From assembly GCA_036768485.1 (NCBI GenBank), contig JAVLUZ010000154.1, positions 41,819,646 through 41,883,645 on the forward strand: DNA of 64,000 nucleotides, written 5' to 3'. This document shows positions 46,695 to 58,518 of the stretch, piece by piece (position 1 is the first letter of the stretch; every line of letters starts with the position of its first letter). The notes under the pieces are model-generated. The model had not been told where the DNA came from, ran no database searches, and worked only from the letters and a program-made list of their open reading frames with translations. Both the position numbers and the translations under genes were made by a program. Source of the DNA: Mermis nigrescens. Its lineage: Eukaryota; Nematoda; Enoplea; Mermithida; Mermithidae.

Positions 46695-47381
46695 ATGGAT
46701 AATTGCGCCAATTCGACGTACAGCGTGAAGCAGGAGCCGACGGATAGCAGCTATCCAAACGTTAGCCTTCCCGCCGTGGCGCCATTATTTTCTCCTCCCG
46801 GGACTTCTCAATTTGTCGAAGCCGCTGCGCTGGCGACCGAAAAAAGCCATTCCAAGAACGATAACGACAGAAATGATAAAAAAGATATCGAAACGAAAAA
46901 TGATAACTCGCGATCAAATAATTGCGTTATAAATCCGAATAAATTGTTCGCCGATCGTCCGCCGATTATCGATTTTTCCGGTCATCGTCGCAATTTATCA
47001 CCTTCGTCGGCTACCTCGTCGTTTTGTCACTTCGACAACAACAACGAAATTCGGGACCGAACGATGACTAATAAAATTCTTAATGCAACTCCTGCTAACA
47101 ACGGCGCCTTTATCAGCTTAAATAGTGGTAATAATAAGCTGAATAATTCGGCACTGAAGCTAATTAGCAGTAATTTACGAAGCTTTGATCCGCCAATTCA
47201 ATCGTCATCGCATTTGTCAAATTTAAGCCTACAGCAGCAACAGCAAAAATTATCGCAGCAGCCTTACGGCAGCAACAATAACTACCCGAATGCGAACATA
47301 TGCGCCGCTTGTAACATCAAGATAGCGGATCGTTATTTATTGAAGGTCGCCGAGAAGGTGTTTCACGAATCGTGCCTCAGG
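46695..47381 (+). CDS. LIM gene exon 1: Asn/Ser-rich leader and first half of LIM1
   Basis: ATG at 46695 (MDNCANSTYSVKQEPTDSSY). An upstream in-frame TTG is not needed. It ends HESCLR|gtatag, splitting LIM1 between its zinc-binding halves. There is a Gln run (QQQQQK) near residue 187. The G+C-richer codons contrast with the flanks, which supports coding. Confidence 0.88.
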
Positions 47382-50300
47382 GTATAGAATGTTTTGTCTT
47401 TTGCCTTGAACCGACTGTTCATAGCTACACACATTATATTCTCTGATATAAGATTAATGCGAATCCAGGGGCGGATTTAGGGAAAAGCGGGGGCGGCCGC
47501 CCCACCCCCCATTGGCCCAAAATAGTACGCAAAATTGAGTATTTTTGAGCGATTTTCGGGTTAAAACGGCTAATTTTTCCACCCAAGTCAGGGTTCCGCC
47601 CCCTCTTTAGGGGTACCGCCCCCTTAGGAAAATCCTGGATCCACCACTGTGCGAATTTAGAAGCTTTTGTACGAAATTTATTTAAGAAAAAAATGGGATG
47701 AAGAAGCCGAAGTTCTAAAATTTTATACCTTTAATAAAAAGTATTGTTCTTCGGTACGTAATCTGATTATTATTTTAATTCGATACTTGCATGCCGATTT
47801 GGTGCAGCTAATCTAGCTGAAAAAATGCTATATATAAATAGACGCGCGCGTATTTAAGTGTGATTAAAAATTGATAAAAAATGAAATTTAGCAGCAATCA
47901 TAATAAATCTGTTTTTTAAAATTTTTCAGTCGTTTTAATCGTACTAGCTTTTTAAACTTGGAATCTTAATAAGCTCAACACTACTTCTACCCTTATTTGT
48001 GTGCAGCAAAGATCACGTATAGGCATGGGCTCTATGGGATCTGGCTTAACCCCTAGGATATAAAAGACTCCCCTGATTCAAATTTCAATTTTTTTCTGAT
48101 TTTTTTCACAATTTTTTATGCCAATGATGGGTCGAGTTCAATGATAAATGTCATCAAATTGTGTTTTTTTGTGCCCTACCATAAATTTTATGGCACGTTT
48201 TTCATTTGAAAATGTATGTACTCTATTCAGGCATTGCCCATGTACTGCAAAGGTTTTTCCGCCAGTACAAAGAATTTTTAGGATCTCTGTCAGTTACAAT
48301 GAGTTTTAGGTTTAAGTTTTAGCTTTAGGGAACAAATCTTCCGATGCTTTGCATCGACTTTACTACTTTTTATGTGTTACTGATTCATAAAAAACTTGAT
48401 AGAAAAATCTTTGATTCTAGACGCATTGTGTTAGTTCAATATTACTTCAAGACGAGGTTGAATTGCAAATAATGAAATTAAAATTTTTCTGGAAATGAGA
48501 CAAAAACACTGGAATAGTCGAAAGATGAATCACTCATTCGATGTTATTTATTACAATTGAACCCTATGTTGTGAAAAGTACACAGACTTTTTGGTTCTTC
48601 TTTGTAGGTACGTGTAAAAAGGCGTCTTGCAAAAATAGGGATTTGTATTCTTATGTATAAGTTGCTCGCTATGCAAGAAATATGTAATAATATTATACTG
48701 CCGATATTTTGCATTAGCTTTAGCCTTAATTTCATGACTATTTGTAGTTTTTAGCTTTATTTATTTTACATGAACTTTTAACACTTACTTTTTTCTTAAG
48801 CCCTGTTATTGAAAATGAACAAAGCTTGAAATTAGCTTGACTCAGCTTTAAATTACTTCTTACTTTATTATGCTATTATTTACAATTCTCACTCACATAT
48901 TTTGGGCACTAAGCAAACAGTGGCGGATCTATGGTTTTCCTAAGGGGCGCTTGACCCCTTAGGAAAACCATAGACAAAAATAGGTTCAAAATTTACAAAC
49001 GTGCAAAATACCACTTTTTCGACGTTTTACGTTGTCTGCTTTTATTTAAAATCCCTTTTGACGCAAATTTCCCACAAATTTGTTAAATTTAGGCGGAAGG
49101 ACGTTTAGAAGTTTGATCTACTGCTCAATTTCCTGTAGGTATTTGTAGCATTTGATGCGGAACGTCAAAATTTTTATAAAGTTATGCTCGAAAGTTGAAG
49201 AAATCTACGCTGAAATGTCATTAAAACGTATTAAAATTCAAGAAATTATTATCACGGACGGCGAAAAATCATTGCAAATTACACATCCATACTTTTTCTC
49301 ACCAAATATTTTAAGCCAATGGCGAGGGGGGGCGGCCCCCACCTTCCCCATTAAAACCGCCCGCGCAAGCAAATATAATTTGTGCTCTTTGCAAATTGTT
49401 TCATAATTTTTGAATTACTTTCTTTTTCAGTGTATAGCGTGCAACTGCTTATTGAACGAAGAACACCGATCTTTGTTTGTAAAAAATGACAACATTTATT
49501 GCCGAAATGATTATGGTCGGCTGTTTGGAGTTAAAGGCCAGTGTTCAGTTTGTCAAAATGTCATACATACGACTGAACTTATAATGAGAGCCGCCAACAA
49601 CGTGTATCATGTTGAATGTTTCGCTTGTCAAGAGTGCAATCACAGGTAAAGAAACATTCGAAATATCTGCTGATGTTTCCTGAATTCTTTTTTTAAATTT
49701 AAGTTTAAGACTCCGCAGGCGAATAAATTCGGATTATGTCTTAAAATGTAAAACGATCGAAAAGAAAAAATAAGGATGCAAATTACTAGCCAAAATGCTA
49801 TAAATCGTCTCAAAAATTTTAATCACCATAGATATCTTGTGCTCTTTGTTTTCGCATTGGAAATCTTTTTGATGCGATCGTAAACAGATCGAAAAAATTT
49901 AGATTACCTGCTGCATTAGAGCTGACCACTAGATCGACTTGAAATTTATCTCTTGTTGGCATACTTTAGTCGATTAAAATTTGGAAATCTTAATAATTGG
50001 GTTCTGTAATACATACGAAAATTAGCTGATTCGAAATTGCTACATTTTTTAAGTGCAATCGTATACGTCTGGCAAATGGTTTTAAAAATAGATCTGTCAA
50101 TCAACAAATTACCGGGTGACCGACAGTCCCTACTGGCCGACTGTTCCGATTGGCCGACAGTTCCGGGTGGCCAACTGTACCGGGTGGCCGACAGTCCCGG
50201 GTGACCATGAAATGATGATAAAAGTAGATCTGTCAATTAAAACATTCCCAACCTAGCGATTGTTCCGAAATGGCCGACCGAGTGGCCTACTAATTAAGTG

Positions 50301-51595
50301 GCAGAAAGATTGAGCATTGTTTGTGGATTTTCTTCAGCAGATGTTTTATAGTCTGTTTCACACAAGTTTGTGCATAAATTTTAAAAATTATGTCCGAAAA
50401 TAAGCCGACAGATTGCGATTATAGCATTAGTTTGATATATAATTATCGTAATCCGTCGGCTTACTTTCGAAAAAACTCAAAATTTATGCCCAAACTTATC
50501 TGAAACAGACTATACTTTTCTATTTAACAGCCTGTGTGTGCGACCTACTAATCGATGTTTACCTAAAGTAATCGATGGTAAGCCCATCAATGGAGCGCCT
50601 GGTATTATTTTTTGAAAAAATAGAAATGGTCGGGTATGCACGGCTTGGTATTTTAGTCAAGTTGAATTACCAAGAATCGTGTTTATAAACACAGCTGGGC
50701 CGAAATCGCTTTCCGTTTTACACGCGAAAGAATCAAATGCAGCGCCGACACGTAACAAATGTATGTTTTCACAAAAAAGAAGGGTCAGCTATCCACCCAT
50801 TCCAAAATGCAAATGAGGTTTTGTTTTAAGAATTTTTGGAATTTCTTAATCGACAGATCTATTGTTGTACCATTTGTCGGTCACCCGGGACGGGACTATT
50901 TTTTAACGACTTGATACATATCATCTGACTGTGAATAGGCAATTATTTCCTCAATTTATAGTATCTGCACAGACCTCTGCTTTTAGGGTTTCTAAGCGGC
51001 ATCAAAGGAATGAGAACTTGCGATTTCGATTTTTCAAATCAATTAAAATTTTCAACACTAACACTAACAATCTCCTAGAAACAGCTACATTTATAAAAAA
51101 AATTGTTAATAGTATTAGTAAGTCGTAATTCCACATTTTAATTGAAAAAATTTCTTATAAAGTCCTTACAATATTTTGTATTGATCTTTTTAGGATCTCG
51201 TTTATTGGATCAAATGACTTTTGTTGTAGTGCCTGAATTTGAAAACATAAATGGTTCAAAACTGAAAATTTGCTAGAGTTTTATTCATGGCCGCTTACTT
51301 GTCTGCTAATATATATTGTGTGGTTAATGGTTTTATGAGTTACAGCTTTAATCTAATGATTAGCAGTGTGTTGCTGTTATTTATTTACGATCCTATTTCA
51401 TTTTCTTATTTTACCAGGTTTTGCGTCGGTGACACCTTTTACTTCGACTTCGACAACAACAAAATTTTATGCGAGTATCACTATAATGAGAAAATTTTCT
51501 TTGCCCAATTATCACGAGGTAGCCTGGCTCAATTGAAAAGAAAAATCAGCCAAGAGACGGATGGATCTAACCTCATGGCCATGAATTACCACAAG
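46695..51595 (+). CDS. LMX1-type LIM-homeobox transcription factor, 5' part, three exons
   Basis: Exons 46695-47381, 49431-49645 and 51418-51595 join in frame (687, 215 and 178 bases; phases 0 and 2) for 360 residues. Residues 1-209 are low in complexity, rich in Asn, Ser and Gln, with a VKQEP sumoylation-type motif near residue 12. Two LIM zinc fingers follow: CAAC...HESCLRCIAC...CRND and CSVC...HVECFACQEC...CEYH, with all eight ligands in each. The spacing and sequence (KIADRYLLKV, RLFGVKGQCSVC, ELIMRAANNVYHVECF) resemble LMX1/LIM-6 more than other LIM-homeodomain classes. The family binds DNA through a homeodomain after the LIM pair; I did not find it in the window. It should lie further right, or in small exons I missed. 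The LIM-only alternative cannot be excluded. Confidence 0.82.
47466..47649. mobile_element. Family B MITE, short copy
   Basis: Ends CAGGGGCGGATTTAGGG and CCTGGATCCACCACTG. Flanks tgcgaatc (47458-47465) and tgcgaatt (47650-47657). In LIM intron 1. Confidence 0.84.
48022..48245. repeat. Diverged Family A/F-like MITE
   Basis: GCATGGGCTCTATGGGATC ... ATGCCAATG ... ATTGCCCATGTACTGC keep the order of Family A (ATGCCAATGG near the middle, GCCCATGTA end), with many changes. Confidence 0.5.
48918..49365. mobile_element. Family B MITE with internal perfect hairpin
   Basis: Starts CAGTGGCGGATCTATGG. Flanks taagcaaa (48910-48917) and caagcaaa (49366-49373). Just inside the left end is a perfect 15-bp stem, GGTTTTCCTAAGGGG (48933-48947) with CCCCTTAGGAAAACC (48955-48969), around a 7-base loop. 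Confidence 0.8.
49431..49645 (+). CDS. LIM gene exon 2: rest of LIM1 and first half of LIM2
   Basis: Acceptor tctttttcag, donor CACAG|gtaaag. Encodes CIACNCLLNEEHRSLFVKND to HVECFACQECNH. A Family B MITE ends 65 bp upstream of the acceptor. Confidence 0.9.
50100..50905. repeat. Foldback-like element 3 with 17-bp minisatellite
   Basis: Five tandem copies of a 17-bp unit (GGCCGACAGTTCCGGGT) at about 50115-50203, then GGGTGACCATGAAATG...AGATCTGTCAATTAAAACATTCC. The inverse of this tail (AATTTCTTAATCGACAGATCT ... TCGGTCACCCGGGAC) lies at 50850-50895. The outer borders and target duplication are not settled. In LIM intron 2. Confidence 0.62.
50347..50514. mobile_element. Small palindromic MITE, TATAGTCTGTTTCA ends
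   Basis: TATAGTCTGTTTCACACAAG and CTTATCTGAAACAGACTATA are inverse copies; the inside is also palindromic (TTTGTGCATAAATTTT / AAAATTTATGCCCAAA). TA-flanked ends suggest a Tc1/mariner type. A partial copy is at 39247-39372. Confidence 0.68.
51418..51595 (+). CDS. LIM gene exon 3: end of LIM2 and linker
   Basis: Acceptor attttaccag, donor CACAAG|gtaatg. Encodes RFCVGDTFYFDFDNNKILCE, YHYNEKIFFAQL, then a basic linker ending MAMNYHK, where an LMX1 protein would continue to the homeodomain. A foldback element starts about 130 bp later. Confidence 0.88.
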
Positions 51596-51950
51596 GTAAT
51601 GTATAGTTTAGGTAAGTCATGCGTACGTAGCACACGACGGTCGTTTGTAAATCGAGAAATGTTGAAAATGTGGCTTAAAGCGGATTATAACTGAAAATGC
51701 ATGCTGGGCTTGGAAGTCTAAATATCGGTGTAGTCCCAACACTGCCACCAGTCCCAACACTGTCACTGCAAGTCCCAACACTGCCACTACGCGTCCCAAC
51801 ACTGCCACCGCGAGTCCCAACACTGCCAACACGTTGTGTGTTGGCAGGCACATGCACGGAAATTTTGTTGCAAAAACGCTTAACATTTGAGGAATGCATG
51901 GCAGGTACGTATTTGCTAGGCTGAAATCATGTATTTAAACTCGGGGAGAT

Positions 51951-52119
51951 CAGGCACGTAGCTCCTAGTGGAATGGGGGTGTCCAGACCCCCACCCCAAA
52001 TTAAAAAAAAATCGGAAAAATAGGACTTTTTAAACGTTATTTTGTGCTATTTTTGGGCTTAGTCTCCCCAAAATTGGTGTTGGTCCCCCCAAAATAAGAC
52101 GGCCAGCTATGTGCCTGAA
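51951..52119 (-). mobile_element. Family D MITE nested in foldback element 2
   Basis: Ends CAGGCACGTAGCT and AGCTATGTGCCTG. Contains AAAAATCGGAAAAATAGG and GTTATTTTGTGCTATTTTTG shared with the 4136 and 12865 copies. Flanks match at only 5 of 8. Confidence 0.75.
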
Positions 52120-52575
52120 GGAAATTACTGCTAAGGTATTTGGTATCAGAATACAAAAAGGCGTGGGAAAGGGACAAAGACTCGATTAGCATATTTTTCT
52201 AAATTTTCAATGTGAGATTTATGTCCGTGCGAACTGCGCATTTGAGTTGTTCTATCACAATAAGCACACTATATTGGTTATTCCTCTGCTTTCTAGGCAA
52301 CTTGGACATTACAATACATTATAAATGCAACAAAGAATTACTACGCAAAAAATGCTAAGATTTAGCATCTAACAAGTTCTTGATTCTACCCTTCACTGGC
52401 GACCCCACCATTACAATCCATGAAAGTTATGTACTTAATGCTTTTAATTACATGTGAGCAGCGACTTAATTCTGGGAGTGGATATTATGGGGCAAACATT
52501 GAGGAAAAAGCCAAAAACACAGTTGTGGAAGATCCGCCTGATTCAGGGGAGTTTGAATTTTTAGGGGTTTACAAT

Positions 52576-52708
52576 AACATATGAACGTGGGGGGTTTGTA
52601 CCCTCCCCCGAAAAGCTGAAACCCCCCTTAAAAAATTCTATTTTTTAGTAAATTTTTGGCAATTTTACTCATCCTGCTCCCCCAGAATTTTCTTGCTGCT
52701 CACGTATG
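52576..52708. mobile_element. Family F MITE nested in foldback element 2
   Basis: Ends AACATATGAACGTGG and GCTGCTCACGTATG. Flanks tttacaat (52568-52575) and tttacaac (52709-52716), 7 of 8 identical. Confidence 0.75.
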
Positions 52709-53559
52709 TTTACAACCTCCTCCCCCCGATGAGGTCCATGTGTGACTCGCTGTATGCATGCTGGAACTCGCGCTGGCAGTGTTGGGACTCGTGGTGGCAG
52801 TGTTGGGACTAGCAGTGGCAGTGTTGGGATGGTGGCAAGGCAATGTTGGGACGGTGGCAGTGTTGGGACGGTGGCAGTGTTGGGACTCGCGGTGGCAGTG
52901 TTAGGACTGGTGGCAGTGTTGGGACACGATCTAAATATCAGATGGGGGAATGGGGTTACATTTCTAGAAAAATGAACAAAATTAGAGACGAAAGAATGGT
53001 TCACGACTTTTCCGAGTGTCCGAAACCGAAATCAATCGGAATGTAATTTGATTAGTATATGTACTTTTCACTAATATAATGTTTATAACAATTTTTAAGG
53101 CAATTCTACCTCATTAAAGCCCTTTGACTGACTACTACATACTGGGCTTATCCTCCAGATTGGCTTGGCTTGCAACGACTATGGCATTTTGACTGCCCTG
53201 GGGAAAGAAAATACTAAGGAAAATTAGTCAAATTAAAAAAATTAATCAACCTATTCTCGAATAACGCCATACTGCGCACTTATTTCTTAATCTTTCGTTT
53301 TTATTTAAAACGTCATCTATGCAAATTAAAAAATAATCTTTTTGTCGAGTTTGCTTGAGTGAGCTGTTCAATGATTCTTCGTACAGATGAATGATGATTC
53401 TAGTTGTCTGTATAGTATAAGAAGCTAATAAGGTCACTGAACAGGCGCAGAATGACGGAGCAACGAACAGGAAAAAAGAAAAAATGAAGGAAGAAAGGAA
53501 AATGATAAAGAAACAAAAAAAGCAAAAGTGCAATATTTTTTATTATTCAAAAAAATGAT

Positions 53560-53936
53560 GGAAGAATAATTATCCTCTGACTGATGATAAAATTTTTTTA
53601 GATCATTTGATTGTTTCCATGTTTTATCAAAATAGCGATATAAGCAAATATACACAAGGTCAGGGTCAGCAGGAGGGTGAAATCGCGTAATTCTCATCTT
53701 TTTGACCCAGTCCTGGCGTTTCTAACTACTGTGATAGAGACATTGAATTCCTTCCCTATTTTGGGTGTCCCATTTGAGTAAAAGATAGAAAATACTGGCG
53801 ACACAAAGAATAGTTAGTATGCTGAAAATCTCTTGGCAGTAGGCATGTTTGTCGGTGGTGCTAGGAATTCGAACCCCCAAAAGAGAAAAGGAATAATAAT
53901 CTGGGAAAAATAAGGCAAAGGCCGATTCACATTTTT
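53560..53936 (-). pseudogene. Unrecognised open frame with one internal stop, membrane-like segment
   Basis: On the minus strand after an acceptor-like cattttgcag at 53937, one frame stays open for about 125 codons except for a single TAG near 53728. It includes SFSLLGVRIPSTTDKHAYCQ, a hydrophobic stretch EIFSILTILCVASIFYLLLK, then FHPPADPDLVYICLYRYFDK. I know no family for it. It may be an exon whose donor lies before the stop, a decayed gene, or chance. There is no supporting neighbour exon. Confidence 0.25.
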
Positions 53937-54079
53937 CTGCAAAATGCATGGAATCGACCGAAAACTTTGGATTAAGGTAGCTTTTATGAAGTAGTACATC
54001 TATTTTTGAGCCCTTTTAGCTAAACGAAGTTTTCCGGCTTAGTCTCCCCGACTACCCTCAGACCGCCATACTGTGCATC

Positions 54080-54245
54080 CACATATGGGCGTGGGGGGAG
54101 TTGGGGGAGGTTTACATTCCTAAAATCTGGAAAACCCACGCAAAAATCGATAAACAACCAGAATTGAATTTCGACTTGTTTTTTTGGATAATTTTTGCAG
54201 TGTTGACCCCCTCCCTCGTATTTGGTTGCCGCCCATGTACATAAG
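54080..54245. mobile_element. Family F MITE
   Basis: Identical tgtgcatc at 54072-54079 and 54246-54253. Ends CACATATGGGCGTGGG and GCCGCCCATGTACATAAG. Confidence 0.84.
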
Positions 54246-54530
54246 TGTGCATCGTTGCAATTTCTGACTGACTAGCCTCTCAGGAGCATACCTGGACAAT
54301 AGCCAAAGCTATGTTCAACTATGGGCTCTCAAAGGTTGGTTGGTCTCCTACTTGGACTGGAGATGGGTGAAAAAAGAAAGTTATATATTATTTTTAATGT
54401 TTTTTCAATTTTTTTTCCAAAATTAGCCCATAAAATTGGATCCTTCAGCCCGTCCAGCTTTTGTATCAGTCCGCTCCATTGACGTACTGGGATTGACTAT
54501 TGCCGAAGTATGCTCAGGAGCATAGGTGCA

Positions 54531-54804
54531 CAGCATGGCCGATCTGGGGGATCAGCCGGTCTAAGGGATTGTCAAGAAATTAAGCTTTTTTGGGCCAAAA
54601 TCACCTCAAAAACTGTTATAAGCGCTAAAACACCGTTAAAACTACGTTATTACACAGTTTTCGGTCAATTTGAAGCAGTTTTGAAGAAAATTTTCATTTT
54701 GCATCCGTTTTCGGCCTTCATTCTGCCTCATTTGCCTCATAAAATTTTCCGTTTTTCCATTCTGGGGGGTCAGGCAGGACCCCCAAACCCTACGTGTATG
54801 TCTG
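54531..54804 (+). mobile_element. Family E MITE
   Basis: Starts CATAGGTGCACAGCATGGCC and ends TACGTGTATGTCTG. Flanks ctcaggag (54523-54530) and ctcagcag (54805-54812), 7 of 8 identical. The 114-residue frame through it is not a gene. Confidence 0.83.
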
Positions 54805-57800
54805 CTCAGCAGGTAATATTTCTCTCGCTCCCTATAATATTCGCACGTGGATAATAATTATAACATGACATAATTTCTAAAATTTTTTTCAGCAAGTAAC
54901 AGCAATGAAAAGATGATGACGAATCTTCCTCATATTCTAAGATGCAGCAAAACGTATCAGGTCTAAGTAAAGGAAGGACGCTCCGAATTGTAGGAAAGTT
55001 TGGTGACTATGGTCATTGCTGAGCTTTATTTCGTACATATTTAATCATACGGACGTTTGGATTATGCGTGTTCCAATAGTATAACTTTTTACCGCTTTTC
55101 ATTCGTCTCATCGCGAGAAGTTCTCAGTTTTTTATCTTATCTGCTGAATTGATTACAATGGAGCGAAACTTTCCGATTCCACTTCGTCTTTTTTATAATC
55201 AGTGGATCAATCATGAGGATCGCATTAATCACAAAAATTTAACACGTCGAAAATTAGTTGAATCTCATCCGAAAATAACGGATTCTCCGATTCTCAACTA
55301 AAACCGAAAAATGGCTTCAATTATAAACCAATAATTACAAAGTCAAGTTTTTGATAAAAGTCGAAATAAAATAAATGAAATGAAATGAGATAGAAAGGAA
55401 CTATAAAAATGAAACGAAAAATTGTCTGAAAATAATTTTAGACATAATTTTGGCACTGCGATAAACTAAATTTTTAAGGTTGCAAGGACCGTGAACATTG
55501 ACTGCTGTATTACAAAAACCATCGAGTCCAATATGTATATAATATGTGTCTATGATTATTATATGTCGTAGTTCATAGTCACTTAAGTACAATTATACGA
55601 AATATTGTTTTAGTAATCGTCCGTTGTAGCATATTTGTGTACACCGAATTTTATTTCTGTGCCGAATTGAAATAAAATCAAATTGAGCAAAAAAGATTGT
55701 TTTCTCCGACCTTTAAGTGTTTTTGAACGATTTTTAATTCGATTAAAGGATTTGGAGCTTGGAAATATCTGCTTATTTGTCGACAGTACGTTTTCCAACT
55801 TATAATTTGCAAAAATGGCTCCACTAGCAGATAAAATAATGATTGAATGACGAATACGACAGTTACGGTTTTAATATCAATTTTGCATAAATTTGAAATT
55901 TGTCAACTTTCAAATTTGACTTCACCATACCGAAAAAAGTCCCATTCTTCCGCTTACGCTAGATTTCTTAAAACATTTCTATGAAAAATGATATAATTTT
56001 CGCTGTTTCATGTTGGAGCGAATAGTGTATGCGCAGCGCATTATTTTCCATGTTTCTGTGCACTTTCCGCAGATCCGGCTTAAAAAAGAAATGAAAAAGA
56101 GAAATTCCTATTAAAGCTAAGCGCGAATCGTTCACTTTAGGTGGTACCTACCACACCACTACTTACGCTTAATATGTATTACAAAATTGGCCTCTTACGG
56201 CAACCATTAAGCTATTATGACAATAATATTGCTCTCAGAGGAGCGGACGCTTTTAGCCCAAATCATTTCTATAATTGGCTCGCTCCATTATGGCAAAATA
56301 TATGCGAATTGCAAATTAAGCGCAGTATGGCATAAGAGCAGAGCGTAACCACCAAACGGTATACTTTTTGCACAGCTGGGTCTAAAAATTAGACAATTAG
56401 CTTAATTGATATTAATCCCCGAGTGCCTTTTGTTAGATTATTAAAATTAACAGTGGATAGCATAATTTAGTCTCATTGTGTTTGTACCGTACCCCTAGAA
56501 AATTGGAAACTCAGTGTAAAGGATTTATGAAACGAGAAGAATAGCTGGCGTCTCGTACAATTGCACGCAATGCAGTTTAACTTAGTGAATGTCCTCGTCC
56601 CCTTGAGCCGCTAATTTATGTTTCTCAAGGAGAATTTATTGAAATTTCGACTTTTGTGCACATACATATGTACTTTGATACTGAGCACATCTCGAAATCT
56701 AAATTATAGAATTTATATAATCTAGCTTTTGTACGGCCAAGAAAATTGTTTTTGCAGTAAATGAATTCGAAGCGACCTTCGTCAAATTGGCGCTTGACAG
56801 TGCTTTTGAAAGTTTTTGTTTTTTTCTGCCGTACGGTTGAATGTTTACTTGTAAAAACTTGATAGTGCGACCGATCTTGGACAAAAAACGTATATTGGTA
56901 GAAAAAGTTGTAGGCATTTTTCGTGTTAGGTCCAATATTTGAAACTTCTCCAATTGTGAAACTTCCTTTTAAGAGCAGAAAAGCATGTCTAAAATATGTA
57001 GGTATTACATGGTGCGCGTGTAAATACGTACAAATACATGATGCCGCTATACAACTAATGCACTTCCGCCCTTAAATTATTTTTAATTGGAGCCCGGCCG
57101 AAAGCATGTGTTTTCCAAATGATGACTGATTGAGGTCGTGCCACTAATCATTATACGTGAACATCATTAATATAAAAGGCATGCTTGTATGTGGTACGTG
57201 CACTTAATCAGGCGGCGATTATGCAAATTCTGAGAAGATTAACCGAAATAGACCATCCGACTGATTTGCATACGCTCCCAAAGATGAACGTAATCACCTA
57301 TGCAGCGTAATTTTTATATTTTTTATGCACTGGGCCAACCGTCTTACTAAACGGTAAAAATTTGTGTTTATGCTCGGTAATCAGTCGGCTTTTCGAGGTG
57401 CGTACACACACAATCATTATCATCAATCAAAACCTCGTTGTATTAAGCCTAATTCGAAAAGATTCGGTTCATTAGAATGCAAAAGCAGTGTAGTTCGTTT
57501 AATTTCTGAATGTTGAAGCGGTCCCAATCAATCCATACGCCTATGCGGATGCCCATACCGTCTCACAATGAATGCACAATTTGGAACTTGATTTCGAAAA
57601 ATAAGATAGAAGACGTCCATGAAATATGCGGCATAATGACAAAAGTTTCTCGTTAGTCAAAATAGATCCGCTTTCGATAATGGCACAAATTCAAACTTAA
57701 CGAACGAAGAATGACTCGGCGGTTCATCTAGAAAATTGTTGAAAATTTTTGGACGGAAACAAGCAATCAGTGGACATGAAGCGTGGCTGATTGCCGAATT

Positions 57801-58251
57801 GGGGCAAAAAATACGCACGTTTTCAAAAGAAACTAATAACTTTGGCTCAAACGGTATAATGACACGTATGCATAGAAACGTGTGCGTAAAAGTAGACTAG
57901 AGAGATGGTGAAATAAATTCAAAATATATCATAGTGATTTTTCGTGTTTGAAAATGGCTATATTCAAGTTTCGAATGTATCGGGCATTTCGTCGATGATG
58001 GAAGAACTGATAATAAATCTTTCGAGAAATTTGAGGTCTAGGTATTTCGCCTATTAAAAAGACGATTCCGAAAGAGAAGAAATGACCACATTCGCAAATT
58101 TGACCTGAATGGAGGTCAGTAATTCATGAACTGACGGTAAAATTACACATCTTAGACGGTTTCATTTTTTCACTCAAAGCCATTCCGAAAAAACCTAATT
58201 ATGTAAGCCCTACTCACTGCTGTTGCAAGAATGTTAAAAAAGGAGTTCATC
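54805..58251. other. Long stretch with few repeats, no exon seen
   Basis: No MITE copy or open frame of substance. 57060-57660 is noteworthy for two octamer motifs, ATGCAAAT (57221-57228) and ATTTGCAT (57264-57271), in inverse orientation. The homeodomain of the LIM gene was sought here and not found. Confidence 0.5.
57221..57271. promoter_or_regulatory. Pair of inverted POU-type octamers
   Basis: Two perfect ATGCAAAT octamers in opposite orientation, start to start 43 bp apart, in a repeat-poor part downstream of the LIM exons. POU factors bind this motif. Whether it is an enhancer is inference only. Confidence 0.3.
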
Positions 58252-58518
58252 CATACGTGGGCAGCATCGAAATTCTGGGGGTGCAAGACGTTTCAAAGGC
58301 CAAAAAATGGTCGTAAAAATGGTGGTATGGCGAAAAAACACTATTTTTCAACGATTCTCATCGAGCACTATCCATTGGCATCGAAAAATTGCGAGAAAAA
58401 AAACAAAAAATTTCCAAAATTGAATGGGGGGTTATTTTGATTTGTGGGGGTGGGGGTATTCGGCCTTTGGGGTGGGGGATGCATACCACAACCCCCGCGC
58501 CCCTTACGCCCAGGTGTG
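58252..58518 (+). mobile_element. Family A MITE
   Basis: Ends CATACGTGGGCAGCATCG and ACGCCCAGGTGTG. Flanks gttcatcc (58244-58251) and gttcatac (58519-58526), 7 of 8 identical. Confidence 0.8.

Larger units (their letters stand above)
51727..52929. mobile_element. Foldback element 2, 17-bp tandem units in both ends, 9-10-bp target duplication
   Basis: Identical tctaaatatc at 51717-51726 and 52930-52939. The left end is five units of GTCCCAACACTGCCACC; the right end about nine units in inverse orientation (GGGACGGTGGCAGTGTT). Some units carry 1-5 extra bases (ACTCGC). The 900-bp interior contains a Family D and a Family F MITE. It sits in LIM intron 3. Confidence 0.83.

Noticed and set aside
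51617..52975. Frames reading VGTRGGSVGT or VLGLAVAVLG
   Set aside because: Tandem units of foldback element 2 read in several phases.
54510..54854. 114-residue frame, and the related 63345-63746 minus frame of 133 residues
   Set aside because: Both cross Family E MITE copies and share only the repeat-derived sequence.
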